Origin: Dyadobacter sp. | GTDB taxonomy: Bacteria > Bacteroidota > Bacteroidia > Cytophagales > Spirosomataceae | Length of the DNA: 64,000 nucleotides | Reading direction: 5' to 3' | Assembly (NCBI RefSeq): GCF_017744695.1 | Contig: NZ_JAGIAS010000010.1 | Location: 267,588-331,587 of the forward strand | Shown: positions 8,446 through 15,648 of the stretch, piece by piece | Layout of the letters: each line of letters begins with the position of its first letter | Numbering within the stretch: position 1 is the first letter of the stretch | The notes under the pieces: model-generated | Seen by the model: only the letters and a program-made list of their open reading frames with translations | The model's database searches: none | What the model was told of the DNA's origin: nothing | Translations under genes and position numbers: made by a program

Positions 8446-8889
8446 ATGGAAAAAGCACATAAGCCTAAAAAGGTATTTGTTCAGGGGCCGATCAGCCCCG
8501 ATTTTGTTGCGAAGTCGATAGCGAGCCACCAATCCAAAACCGGCATTGGTGCCCACGCGATCTTTCTCGGGCAGATCCGCGCGGATCAAAAGGAAGGCGG
8601 TGCCGTAACAGGGATCGACTACACGGCCTATGAAGAAATGGCCGAGCAGGCATTCCACGACATTCGGGAGGCTGCCTTTGCCCGGTTCGAGCTGACATGC
8701 ATGCATATCTACCACAGCCTGGGCCTCGTCCCGACAGGTGAGATCAGCCTCTTTGTGTTCGTATCATCCCCGCATCGGAGAGCGGCATTCGAGGCTTCCG
8801 AATTTATTGTAGAAGAAATTAAAGCCAATGTGCCCATCTTCGGCAAAGAGCTGGTGGGTGAGGGGCACGTTTGGAAGCAGAATACCTAG
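8446..8889 (+). CDS. moaE: MoaE, catalytic subunit of molybdopterin synthase
   Basis: A 147-residue protein that converts cyclic pyranopterin monophosphate to molybdopterin with sulfur from MoaD. Family segments are visible: GAHAIFLGQIR, LEYTAYEEMAE-like DYTAYEEMAE, and IYHSLGLVPTGEISLFVFVSSPHR. The C-terminal part runs PIFGKELVGEGHVWKQ, where the common proteins read P-x-WKKE after the lysine. It lies 8 bases after moaD and is followed by a 34-base-arm hairpin before moaC. Confidence 0.95.
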   Translation: MEKAHKPKKVFVQGPISPDFVAKSIASHQSKTGIGAHAIFLGQIRADQKEGGAVTGIDYTAYEEMAEQAFHDIREAAFARFELTCMHIYHSLGLVPTGEISLFVFVSSPHRRAAFEASEFIVEEIKANVPIFGKELVGEGHVWKQNT

Positions 8890-8890
8890 T

Positions 8891-8969
8891 AATTTTGAAT
8901 GAGTCAATGAGTGAATGAGTGAATAGATTTTGCTCATTCACTCATTCACTCATTCACTCATTCAAAATT
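8891..8969. repeat. TGAGTGAA-word hairpin filling the moaE-moaC spacer
   Basis: The arms 8891-8924 and 8936-8969 pair over 33 of 34 bases around an 11-base loop. Each arm is a run of the octamer TGAGTGAA (or its complement) closed by an AATTTTG cap. It begins 1 base after the moaE stop and ends 4 bases before the moaC ATG, so the hairpin would bury the ribosome landing area of moaC. It is not a CRISPR: there are no spacers and the units are only 8 bases. Confidence 0.85.
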
Positions 8970-8973
8970 TAAA

Positions 8974-9882
8974 ATGGTCGACATTACCCATAAAACCAAC
9001 ACACTTCGCATTGCCACTGCACAAGCTATCGTACAAGTGAGCAAGCCGGAGACCGTGGAGGCGATTCAAAACCGGACTGTACCGAAAGGTGATGTTTTTG
9101 AAATGGCAAAGGCCGCTGGTTTTCTGGCCGTCAAGAAAACGCCCGATTTGCTGCCTGACTGCCACCCTATTCCAGTGGAGTATACGGGTGTTCAATACAG
9201 GATAGAAGATTTGACTATTGTCATTGAATTGACAGTTAAAACTATATACAAAACGGGTGTCGAGGTAGAAGCCATGCACGGGGCGTCAGTGGTAGCGTTG
9301 ACGATGTACGACATGCTCAAACCGATCGACAAAGGTGTTGAAATACGGAATATCCGGTTGTTAGAGAAAAAGGGAGGGAAAAGCGATCGGAACGCCGCGC
9401 CGGAAGGCTTGAAAACGGCGGTGGTGGTCTGCTCGGATAGTATTTCGAAAGGTATTGGAGAGGATAAATCTGGCAAGAAAATCGTCGAAAAACTGAAAGC
9501 GTTTCGGCTGGAAGTAAGCGATTACAGCATTATTCCAGACGACAAGCCGGGCATTCAAGGCAAATTGCGGTCGTTGCAAGCGGAAGGATACGATATGGTA
9601 CTCATTACCGGCGGTACCGGGTTGTCGCCCCGCGACGTAACGCCCGAGGCGGTTTCGGAGCTGCTCGACCGGGAAATCCCGGGCATTGCCGAAACAGCGC
9701 GTCAATACGGCCAGGAACGCGTCCCTACTTCGATGTTGTCGCGATCTGCGGCAGGTGTTATCGGGGAAATGCTGGTGATTACCATGCCAGGCAGCACTGG
9801 GGGCGTTACTGAATATATTGATGCCCTGTTTCCGCATGTTTTACATGTTTTTAATGTTTTAGAAGGGAAAAAACACGATTAG
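8974..9882 (+). CDS. moaCB: Bifunctional MoaC-MoaB/MogA fusion protein
   Basis: A 302-residue fusion. Residues about 1-140 are MoaC (cyclic pyranopterin monophosphate synthase, acting after MoaA): LPDCHPIPV carries the catalytic His, and AMHGASVVALTMYDMLK carries the Asp and Lys of the active site. Residues about 150-300 are a MoaB/MogA domain, which adenylylates molybdopterin: ITGGTGLSPRDVTPEA and the late MPGSTGG motif are present. Such fusions occur in several Bacteroidota. It allows one polypeptide to serve an early and a late step. It precedes moaA by 9 bases. Confidence 0.95.
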   Translation: MVDITHKTNTLRIATAQAIVQVSKPETVEAIQNRTVPKGDVFEMAKAAGFLAVKKTPDLLPDCHPIPVEYTGVQYRIEDLTIVIELTVKTIYKTGVEVEAMHGASVVALTMYDMLKPIDKGVEIRNIRLLEKKGGKSDRNAAPEGLKTAVVVCSDSISKGIGEDKSGKKIVEKLKAFRLEVSDYSIIPDDKPGIQGKLRSLQAEGYDMVLITGGTGLSPRDVTPEAVSELLDREIPGIAETARQYGQERVPTSMLSRSAAGVIGEMLVITMPGSTGGVTEYIDALFPHVLHVFNVLEGKKHD

Positions 9883-9891
9883 CAAACACCA

Positions 9892-10884
9892 ATGGCATTG
9901 CCTATTGTAGATACATTTGGTCGCAAGCACACTTATCTGCGCATTTCGCTGACGGATAAGTGCAATCTTCGTTGTACCTATTGTATGCCGCAGGAAGATA
10001 TGCAGTTTATGCCTTCCAAATGGCTGATGCAGGCAGATGAGATTTCTTATCTGGCCGGCCTGTTTGTGGAAATGGGTGTTGAAAAAATCAGGCTTACCGG
10101 TGGTGAGCCACTCGTCCGCAAGGATGCCGGCGAAATCATTTCCGATCTCGGGAAACTTCCCGCATCCCTAACACTGACTACGAATGCCGTTTATATAGAT
10201 CAGTTTATCCCGGAATTGAAATCCGCAGGGGTTGCCTCTTTGAATGTCAGCCTGGATACGCTCCGGGAAGAGCGATTCCGGTCGATTACCAAGCGCGATC
10301 ATTTCGGCAAGACGCTGGACCACATTCGCATGCTGCTCGATGAAGGCTTTGTAGTGAAAGTGAATATGGTGGTGATGCGGGGGACAAACGACGATGAAGT
10401 CAATGATTTTGTGCGGATGACACTCACTGAGCCTAATCTTCACGTCCGCTTTATCGAATTCATGCCTTTCAAAGGGAACCAATGGGATATGTCCAAAATC
10501 GTTTCCTATGCCGATTTGTTGACTGCGATTGGTCAGGAGTATGAGTTTCAACCCGTCGCGGGTGAGTTGCACGACACCGCGCGACGATTTCAGGTAAATG
10601 GCGGTGCGGGCACTTTCGGCATTATTGGTACGGTAACACACCCTTTCTGCGAAGGCTGTAACCGCATTCGTCTCACCGCCGACGGCAAGCTTAAAAATTG
10701 CCTTTTTGATACGTCCGAGGTTGACCTGCTCACCCCCCTGCGCAAAGGCGACGACGTTCGTCAGCTCATTTACGCCCATTTTGAGAAAAAGCACTTCGCT
10801 CACGGTGGCCACACCAGCTTCTCCGAACAAAAAGCCAAGTCGGAGTACGAGCAGAATCGGGAGATGATTGCGATTGGGGGTTAA
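9892..10884 (+). CDS. moaA: GTP 3',8-cyclase (radical SAM)
   Basis: MoaA starts Moco synthesis by converting GTP to 3',8-cyclo-7,8-dihydro-GTP. The 330-residue protein has the radical-SAM cluster motif CNLRCTYC near the N-terminus (residues about 23-30), the GGEP motif (LTGGEPLVRK), and the second cluster motif FCEGCN with a further Cys in LKNCLF that binds the GTP-side [4Fe-4S]. The C-terminus lacks the usual Gly-Gly pair but ends IAIGG, which supplies it in near-standard form. Its stop codon overlaps the stop of the converging toxin gene through the shared TTAA at 10881-10884. Confidence 0.96.
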   Translation: MALPIVDTFGRKHTYLRISLTDKCNLRCTYCMPQEDMQFMPSKWLMQADEISYLAGLFVEMGVEKIRLTGGEPLVRKDAGEIISDLGKLPASLTLTTNAVYIDQFIPELKSAGVASLNVSLDTLREERFRSITKRDHFGKTLDHIRMLLDEGFVVKVNMVVMRGTNDDEVNDFVRMTLTEPNLHVRFIEFMPFKGNQWDMSKIVSYADLLTAIGQEYEFQPVAGELHDTARRFQVNGGAGTFGIIGTVTHPFCEGCNRIRLTADGKLKNCLFDTSEVDLLTPLRKGDDVRQLIYAHFEKKHFAHGGHTSFSEQKAKSEYEQNREMIAIGG

Positions 10885-11192
10885 TCTTCAAAACCCTTCC
10901 AAAATTTGACGGGATTGCGGTACTGACATAATACCGCATGGATCTGAATAATTCGTTCAGATTTGTCGACTGTGAAGTGGACACTGTACGGAAAGAAATC
11001 GACCGGGGCGAACCTGACATCACCGTACCTTAACTCGTATATGAGTGGAGATTCTTTGATCAGAACTAACTTACCTTTTACGAAAGACCGGAAGCGCTTT
11101 CCCAGCCCTTGCTTCTGATCTTCATAGTAAGCCGCTGCTTCGGTAATATCTTCAACAGCTTCGGGAGTAAATTTTAGCTTGTATACTCCCAC
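10881..11192 (-). CDS. RelE/ParE-family toxin
   Basis: A 103-residue basic protein with the ParE/RelE layout: YKLKFTPEAVEDITEAAAYYEDQ, then FRSFVKGKL, then LRYGDVRFAPVDFFPYSVHFTVD, and the closing IIQIHAVLCQYRNP. Members of the fold either cleave ribosome-bound mRNA or poison gyrase; sequence alone does not decide which. The start is a GTG overlapping the antitoxin stop by one base (TAGTG), so the pair is translationally coupled. Its stop overlaps the moaA stop tail to tail. Confidence 0.85.
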   Translation of the reverse strand: MGVYKLKFTPEAVEDITEAAAYYEDQKQGLGKRFRSFVKGKLVLIKESPLIYELRYGDVRFAPVDFFPYSVHFTVDKSERIIQIHAVLCQYRNPVKFWKGFED

Positions 11193-11413
11193 TATTCTGC
11201 ATCGAGCATTTTGAAGACGTCGTCTTCATTGATCAACAGTTCAGGAGCATCTTTGTATTTGTTAATACGCTGCTGCACTTCCACAACATGCCAATCCGGT
11301 ACTATCTCACTGTCCGTTTCTTTAATCAGGTCAATGGCGTCGGCTTTCCGCAATTCCTCGATCAGGGATGCAGCGTAGTCTTTTTTGATCTTGATATGAT
11401 AGGTTACTGACAT
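11192..11413 (-). CDS. Putative antitoxin of the ParE-type module
   Basis: A 73-residue acidic protein directly upstream of the toxin and overlapping it by one base. The C-terminal half (HVVEVQQRINKYKDAPELL) resembles the small addiction-module component family that pairs with RelE/ParE toxins. The N-terminus (MSVTYHIKIKKDYAASLIEEL) is short, and I see no obvious ribbon-helix-helix DNA-binding motif, so whether it autoregulates is open. A TATATTTG promoter element lies 23 bases before its ATG. Confidence 0.75.
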   Translation of the reverse strand: MSVTYHIKIKKDYAASLIEELRKADAIDLIKETDSEIVPDWHVVEVQQRINKYKDAPELLINEDDVFKMLDAE

Positions 11414-11435
11414 GATATCGGAATTTTGGCATAAT

Positions 11436-11443
11436 CAAATATA
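11436..11443 (-). promoter_or_regulatory. Candidate -7 element for the toxin-antitoxin pair
   Basis: TATATTTG on the minus strand matches TAnnTTTG exactly and lies 23 bases before the antitoxin ATG. No TTG at standard spacing was found. Confidence 0.4.
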
Positions 11444-11618
11444 CAAAAAACAACGCAGGCAGAAAGGGAGAATGCGCAAACGGAGTACGAATGATCCTTC
11501 GGCACCACTCAACCTCCTATTTTACCGTCCAAACTTTGTATGCAACAATGGCCTGATCGGTTACCTCATTGGTTCGAAATCAAATTCAGTTTACCAATCA
11601 GTTTAACCTTCAAGAGCC

Positions 11619-12035
11619 ATGCCAAACATCTTAAAAACCGCCGTTGCCGCTGCATTTGCATTATTTACAGTCGCTGCCCAAGTGCAGGCCGATCCGATTG
11701 TTTCGCCGAAAGCAGAATGTAAAAACAACACTTGTGAAAAGTTTCGCGTAGGCATGTACCGTGTACGAGACACGATGTCGATGAATGTGATGATGGAGAA
11801 AGAGAAAGGCGAAAAGGTGGCGATTCGTCTGCTGGACAGCAAGGGAAACCTGCTTCACGAAGAATTTGTGCCAAAGTATATTACGAAAACCGGCCGGAAA
11901 ATAAAGTTCGACGAAATGGGTGATGGCGTTTACACGCTTGAAATCTCCAATGACAACGAGAAGATCGTTAAAAGCATTTACCTGTCTACCAAAGAAGTAC
12001 GTGAAGTGAACCGTACACTTTTAGGGGTGAACTAA
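11619..12035 (+). CDS. Secreted protein of unknown function (beta-sandwich-like)
   Basis: A 138-residue protein with a clear Sec signal (about 1-24, ending VQADP). The mature part reads like a small Ig-like or sorting-domain-like sandwich: IRLLDSKGNLLHEEFV, then KIKFDEMGDGVYTLEISNDNEKIVKSI. That pattern (GxxxYxLxI) is common to T9SS C-terminal domains and to short periplasmic proteins of Bacteroidota. It stands alone and ends at a good terminator. I do not recognise a function. Confidence 0.75.
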   Translation: MPNILKTAVAAAFALFTVAAQVQADPIVSPKAECKNNTCEKFRVGMYRVRDTMSMNVMMEKEKGEKVAIRLLDSKGNLLHEEFVPKYITKTGRKIKFDEMGDGVYTLEISNDNEKIVKSIYLSTKEVREVNRTLLGVN

Positions 12036-12053
12036 TTCATGTTGCATTTTTAT

Positions 12054-12094
12054 GCGTTACAGGATGCCGCCGCAGCGTTCCTGTAACGCTTTTT
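12054..12094 (+). terminator. Rho-independent terminator after the secreted protein
   Basis: Stem GCGTTACAGGA (12054-12064) pairs with TCCTGTAACGC (12079-12089), then a five-T run. Confidence 0.9.
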
Positions 12095-12105
12095 GTTTCA
12101 AAACT

Positions 12106-13293
12106 TCACTGCGCCGTTTCCATTTCTGTCGGGCGGGGAAGCAATTCCGTAAAGAGCAGGTCGTAAATGATTTTTCCCCAGATAAGGATACAAGGCACCG
12201 CTTTCACGACATAAGGCCAGAAATACTCGTTGCGGATGAAGGGAGGAAATATATCGGTTGGGGACAACGTGGTAAATATAAATGCCAGCACAAGCAGCAC
12301 GTAATTTAGCCGCGTTGGCGCCTGTATATAGTACCACACCGCCACGCCTGCAATAGCAATGATAAATGTCGGCGATTCGGCGCGGTGGTTGAAAATCACT
12401 ACCCACACCAGCACCGAAGCGAGCATCAATGCCCGGAAGACAAAATTGCCGTACGATTTGATTTTTAGCAACGGCAGGCAGAACAATGCCATTCCGGCCA
12501 GATTGACGTAAGTTTTATTCACATCCAGCGAGAACCATATTTTCAGCCAGCCTATTACGGAGAGGCCGTCGGAAAAGTCGCGGTCTGCGGCCAGGAGCTT
12601 CCACCAGGTTTTATACAGAACCACAAATTGTTCGGGCGTGACGGCGACGATCGGAAGGATAGTCAGTAAAATAACCCACGTGGCGGTCGTGTAGGCCAGT
12701 TTCAGCTTGTTGGGATAGAGCAGGTACAATGCCAGCGCAACAATCCCGAAGAGTTTAATGAAGATCGTGGACACGATGCATAGTGATGCCATCCAGTACT
12801 TGTCCCTTTCCAGAAAGCCGAATCCAAACAGCAGCAAACCGGCAATCAGGGCGTTACTTTGTTCGTTTTGCGTGGCGGTAAGGAGTTCTACCAGCATAAA
12901 AGAGACCATCAGTCCTTTTGTCCGCAAATCGATTCTTGGAAGAAAATAAACCGAAAAGAACAGCACCGCCACATTGATCAGGTTCCAGAAAAACAGGCCT
13001 ACAAATGTGGGCATAATGGCAAGTATCCCAAAAACGAGTGCGAATGCCGGGCTGTATTTGAACAGGTCCCAATGCTCGTCGACATGCCACCGATACAGGT
13101 TTTTCCCCTCTATCAAATGGAAGAAGGACTGCTTGAAAATGACGTAGTTGTTATAAGTAGTGTAAAGTTGCGGCTGATTCGCGAAAGTTTTGGGGTGGGA
13201 GAATACCGATTGGAGCGTAGCAAAGGCGGCAATGGCCAATACGATAAACAGCAGTGACCTTTTGCTGATCACCAGGCGTTGAAAGGCAGTCAT
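12106..13293 (-). CDS. GT87-like integral membrane glycosyltransferase
   Basis: This 395-residue protein has about ten hydrophobic helices and the extracytoplasmic motif DLFKYSPAFA after helix 1, the signature of the GT-C fold GT87/DUF2029 family (polyprenol-phosphate-sugar dependent mannosyltransferases in characterised members). The donor and acceptor here are unknown. It is last in a minus-strand series following exosortase N and an esterase, with 66 bases to the esterase stop. It might help glycosylate surface material, but that is inference from position only. Confidence 0.8.
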   Translation of the reverse strand: MTAFQRLVISKRSLLFIVLAIAAFATLQSVFSHPKTFANQPQLYTTYNNYVIFKQSFFHLIEGKNLYRWHVDEHWDLFKYSPAFALVFGILAIMPTFVGLFFWNLINVAVLFFSVYFLPRIDLRTKGLMVSFMLVELLTATQNEQSNALIAGLLLFGFGFLERDKYWMASLCIVSTIFIKLFGIVALALYLLYPNKLKLAYTTATWVILLTILPIVAVTPEQFVVLYKTWWKLLAADRDFSDGLSVIGWLKIWFSLDVNKTYVNLAGMALFCLPLLKIKSYGNFVFRALMLASVLVWVVIFNHRAESPTFIIAIAGVAVWYYIQAPTRLNYVLLVLAFIFTTLSPTDIFPPFIRNEYFWPYVVKAVPCILIWGKIIYDLLFTELLPRPTEMETAQ

Positions 13294-13359
13294 AGAGTGA
13301 ACTTATTCCGAACGTTGATTTTTCGTCAAAGCTAAGAGATAAATTCACTCCGTAACCGT

Positions 13360-14289
13360 TTATTTTTTCATATAGCCCGATGATTCAAGCCATCCTTCCA
13401 TTGCTTCAGGCCAATTAGCCAATGATCCTTTACCTTCCGTCCGCATACCGTAGCCGTGGCCGCCTTTCGGGTACAAATGCATTTCGGCCGGGATTTTTTT
13501 CTTTTTCAATGCGAGGTAATATTCGATACTGTTCTCGACCGGCACACCGGTATCGTCCATGGCATGAACGAGGAATGCCGGCGGTGTCTGATCCGAAACC
13601 TGCAATTCGTTGGAGTAATATTTAATCAGCTCGTCCGATTTTTCAGGCCCGAGCAGGTTATCGCGCGAACCTCCGTGTGCGAGAGCGGGCGTAAGCGAGA
13701 TCACCGGGTAAATCAATATCGAGAAGTTCGGTTTGCCGTCTGCGGAAGCCTTTTCACCCATATTATGATGCGTCGAGAGCGTGGCGGCCAGGTGGCCGCC
13801 TGCCGAGAAACCCATAACGCCGATTTTGTTCACATCGATGCCCCATTTGGCAGCATTCTGGCGGATCAGTTTCATGCCTTGCATGGCGTCCATCAGAGGT
13901 ACTTCGTGCTGGTGCGTCATGGCTTTTTCATTAGGCAGGCGATATTTGAGTACAAATGCAGAAATGCCGCGTTCATTAAACCATTTGGCAAAATCGCTGC
14001 CTTCATGCGAAGCCGCCAGGATGCCATATCCGCCGCCCGGGCAGATCATCACTGCGGCCCCGGTTGCTTTCTCCTTCGGCGCAATGTAAGCCGCAATCGT
14101 AGGGACGGTCACGCCGCTGATCCGCAGGATTCCCTGCGCATCGGTAACCGATTTCTCCTCCACATCACTTTTTTTAAAATTGGGGACTTTGCCTTCCGGC
14201 CAAAGATTAATGGTTTCTGTTTGCGCCATAGATGGAACTGATAATGCGAGCAGGCTCAAAACGGTAAGGATACGTGCTGTTTTTTTCAT
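13360..14289 (-). CDS. Secreted alpha/beta-hydrolase, acetyl-esterase-like
   Basis: From the ATG at 14289 the protein is 309 residues and begins with a clean Sec signal (MKKTARILTVLSLLALSVPSMA). An in-frame ATG seven codons upstream (14310) is possible. The fold signature is complete: oxyanion loop CPGGGYG (83-89), nucleophile Ser162 in GFSAGGH, an acid in HAMDDTGVP and the catalytic His in KGGHGYG. Sequence is closest in style to the esterase/BD-FAE-like hydrolases found in Bacteroidota polysaccharide loci, which remove acetyl or acyl groups. It follows xrtN by 51 bases on the same strand. Confidence 0.88.
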   Translation of the reverse strand: MKKTARILTVLSLLALSVPSMAQTETINLWPEGKVPNFKKSDVEEKSVTDAQGILRISGVTVPTIAAYIAPKEKATGAAVMICPGGGYGILAASHEGSDFAKWFNERGISAFVLKYRLPNEKAMTHQHEVPLMDAMQGMKLIRQNAAKWGIDVNKIGVMGFSAGGHLAATLSTHHNMGEKASADGKPNFSILIYPVISLTPALAHGGSRDNLLGPEKSDELIKYYSNELQVSDQTPPAFLVHAMDDTGVPVENSIEYYLALKKKKIPAEMHLYPKGGHGYGMRTEGKGSLANWPEAMEGWLESSGYMKK

Positions 14290-14340
14290 TGATTTCCCGT
14301 TGCTTTTCATCGAAAAGACGCCTTTGTTGGCAATATACCC

Positions 14341-15648
14341 TCAAAACGCTTTCAGCCATCGTTTTACTTCAGCATCCAGGCGCGCCGGATCTTCCACGGT
14401 CACATTGATGAGTTGAAAATGGCTTTTCTCCGCGAGGACCTTCCAGCGCCAGTCGAACTGGCTGATTGTAACATGCCGTCCGTCAGAGAACCACCAGGCA
14501 GTATGCAATTCGTCATTCTCTTTCCGAAGACTGCCCGTATAAACAGTGACTCCGGCGAGGTGTTTGCTCGAAATGCGGCTTAAATGGTAGCCCGAACCCG
14601 TCCAGCAGGTAAGGGGGCTGTGCTCCGAGGAGTAAAATGCCGGGATTGGTTTAATATAAATAAGCGCATGGCCGTTTCTGGCCTGGGTGACGCCGTTTTG
14701 AAGTTTCTTTACGTGATATGTTTGAAGGGATAGGGGAAGCGTGTTTTGCGGTGAGCTGATATTAATGGTCGGTTTTTGAAAGCAAAAGAATGCGCATACC
14801 GAGAGAAGTATGATATGCCCGGTTATCAAAAAACGTGGCGGGTGACGAAGAACCGATGGTTGCGTTGTGATGAGGGCAGCTCCCCAACGCTGGTGTGCGT
14901 AACGGACCACGAGAATCAGCGGAGCAATTACATAAGCGACAAGGCATACAACACCTATCACATCGTGTAAGGTATTGTCCGGCGTAATGCGTAGCACGAC
15001 CAGCGAAACAATGCGCATGAGGTTCCCGAGGATGTTCAACGCAAAGGCAAGCACCACCAGGATCGTCTGATACCGTATCGGCAGCGATTTCTGGTTCAGC
15101 ATACGGAAATGAGCCATCAGAAAAATAACCGATAGCAATGCGAATCCTGTCATTTGCAGTCCTATACAGGCAGGGTCAACGGAAAATTCTGAGCCGTTAA
15201 GCAGAATGTTGTTTCCTTCGATGGCAACCGGAAGTCCTGCCATTTTCAGCATCGACCCGGCAACCGCGGAGAGTTGCAGGCGGATCGGGAATGTGAAAAC
15301 CTCGGAAAAGTATTTGAAAATGGGGGATACGATGAGCAATACCATAAAGATTGCCGCATTCAATCGCCCGAAAATAGTCTCGGTAGTGAACAGCAGTGCA
15401 CTTATCAGCAGAATGAAACGCCACGAAAGCTCCGGACGAAGACAGCAAATGCCAACAGCCAACGCCACCACCGGTGCAAGTCGCCAGCTCTTTTGACCAA
15501 TGCCAAAACACCGCAGAAGTAAGGGGATCAGCACAATGCCCATCCAGAGTGTAGCATCGCCGTGGACATACCCACGAAAGAAAAAGAGGGTTGAGATAAC
15601 GAGATAGCCCATGACTAAGGCTATCCCGGCATGTTTTTCATTGAACAT
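14341..15648 (-). CDS. xrtN: Exosortase N, membrane transpeptidase-like protease
   Basis: A 435-residue polytopic protein. The exosortase catalytic triad is in place: Cys161 in DPACIGLQMTG, Arg212 in NLMRIVSL, His228 in NTLHDVIG. Exosortases recognise C-terminal PEP-CTERM-like signals and are thought to cut them and hand the protein on to the envelope. The 280-435 region is an extra soluble domain after a further helix, with SPLTCWTGSGYHLSR, reminiscent of EpsI-type (DUF3485-like) domains. The start overlaps the end of the VIT gene by 11 bases, so the two are translationally coupled. The N subtype is called from this pairing and from Bacteroidota context. Confidence 0.88.
   Translation of the reverse strand: MFNEKHAGIALVMGYLVISTLFFFRGYVHGDATLWMGIVLIPLLLRCFGIGQKSWRLAPVVALAVGICCLRPELSWRFILLISALLFTTETIFGRLNAAIFMVLLIVSPIFKYFSEVFTFPIRLQLSAVAGSMLKMAGLPVAIEGNNILLNGSEFSVDPACIGLQMTGFALLSVIFLMAHFRMLNQKSLPIRYQTILVVLAFALNILGNLMRIVSLVVLRITPDNTLHDVIGVVCLVAYVIAPLILVVRYAHQRWGAALITTQPSVLRHPPRFLITGHIILLSVCAFFCFQKPTINISSPQNTLPLSLQTYHVKKLQNGVTQARNGHALIYIKPIPAFYSSEHSPLTCWTGSGYHLSRISSKHLAGVTVYTGSLRKENDELHTAWWFSDGRHVTISQFDWRWKVLAEKSHFQLINVTVEDPARLDAEVKRWLKAF

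Noticed and set aside
8891..8969. CRISPR-like array
   Set aside because: The units are 8-base tandem words with no unique spacers; the block is a hairpin.
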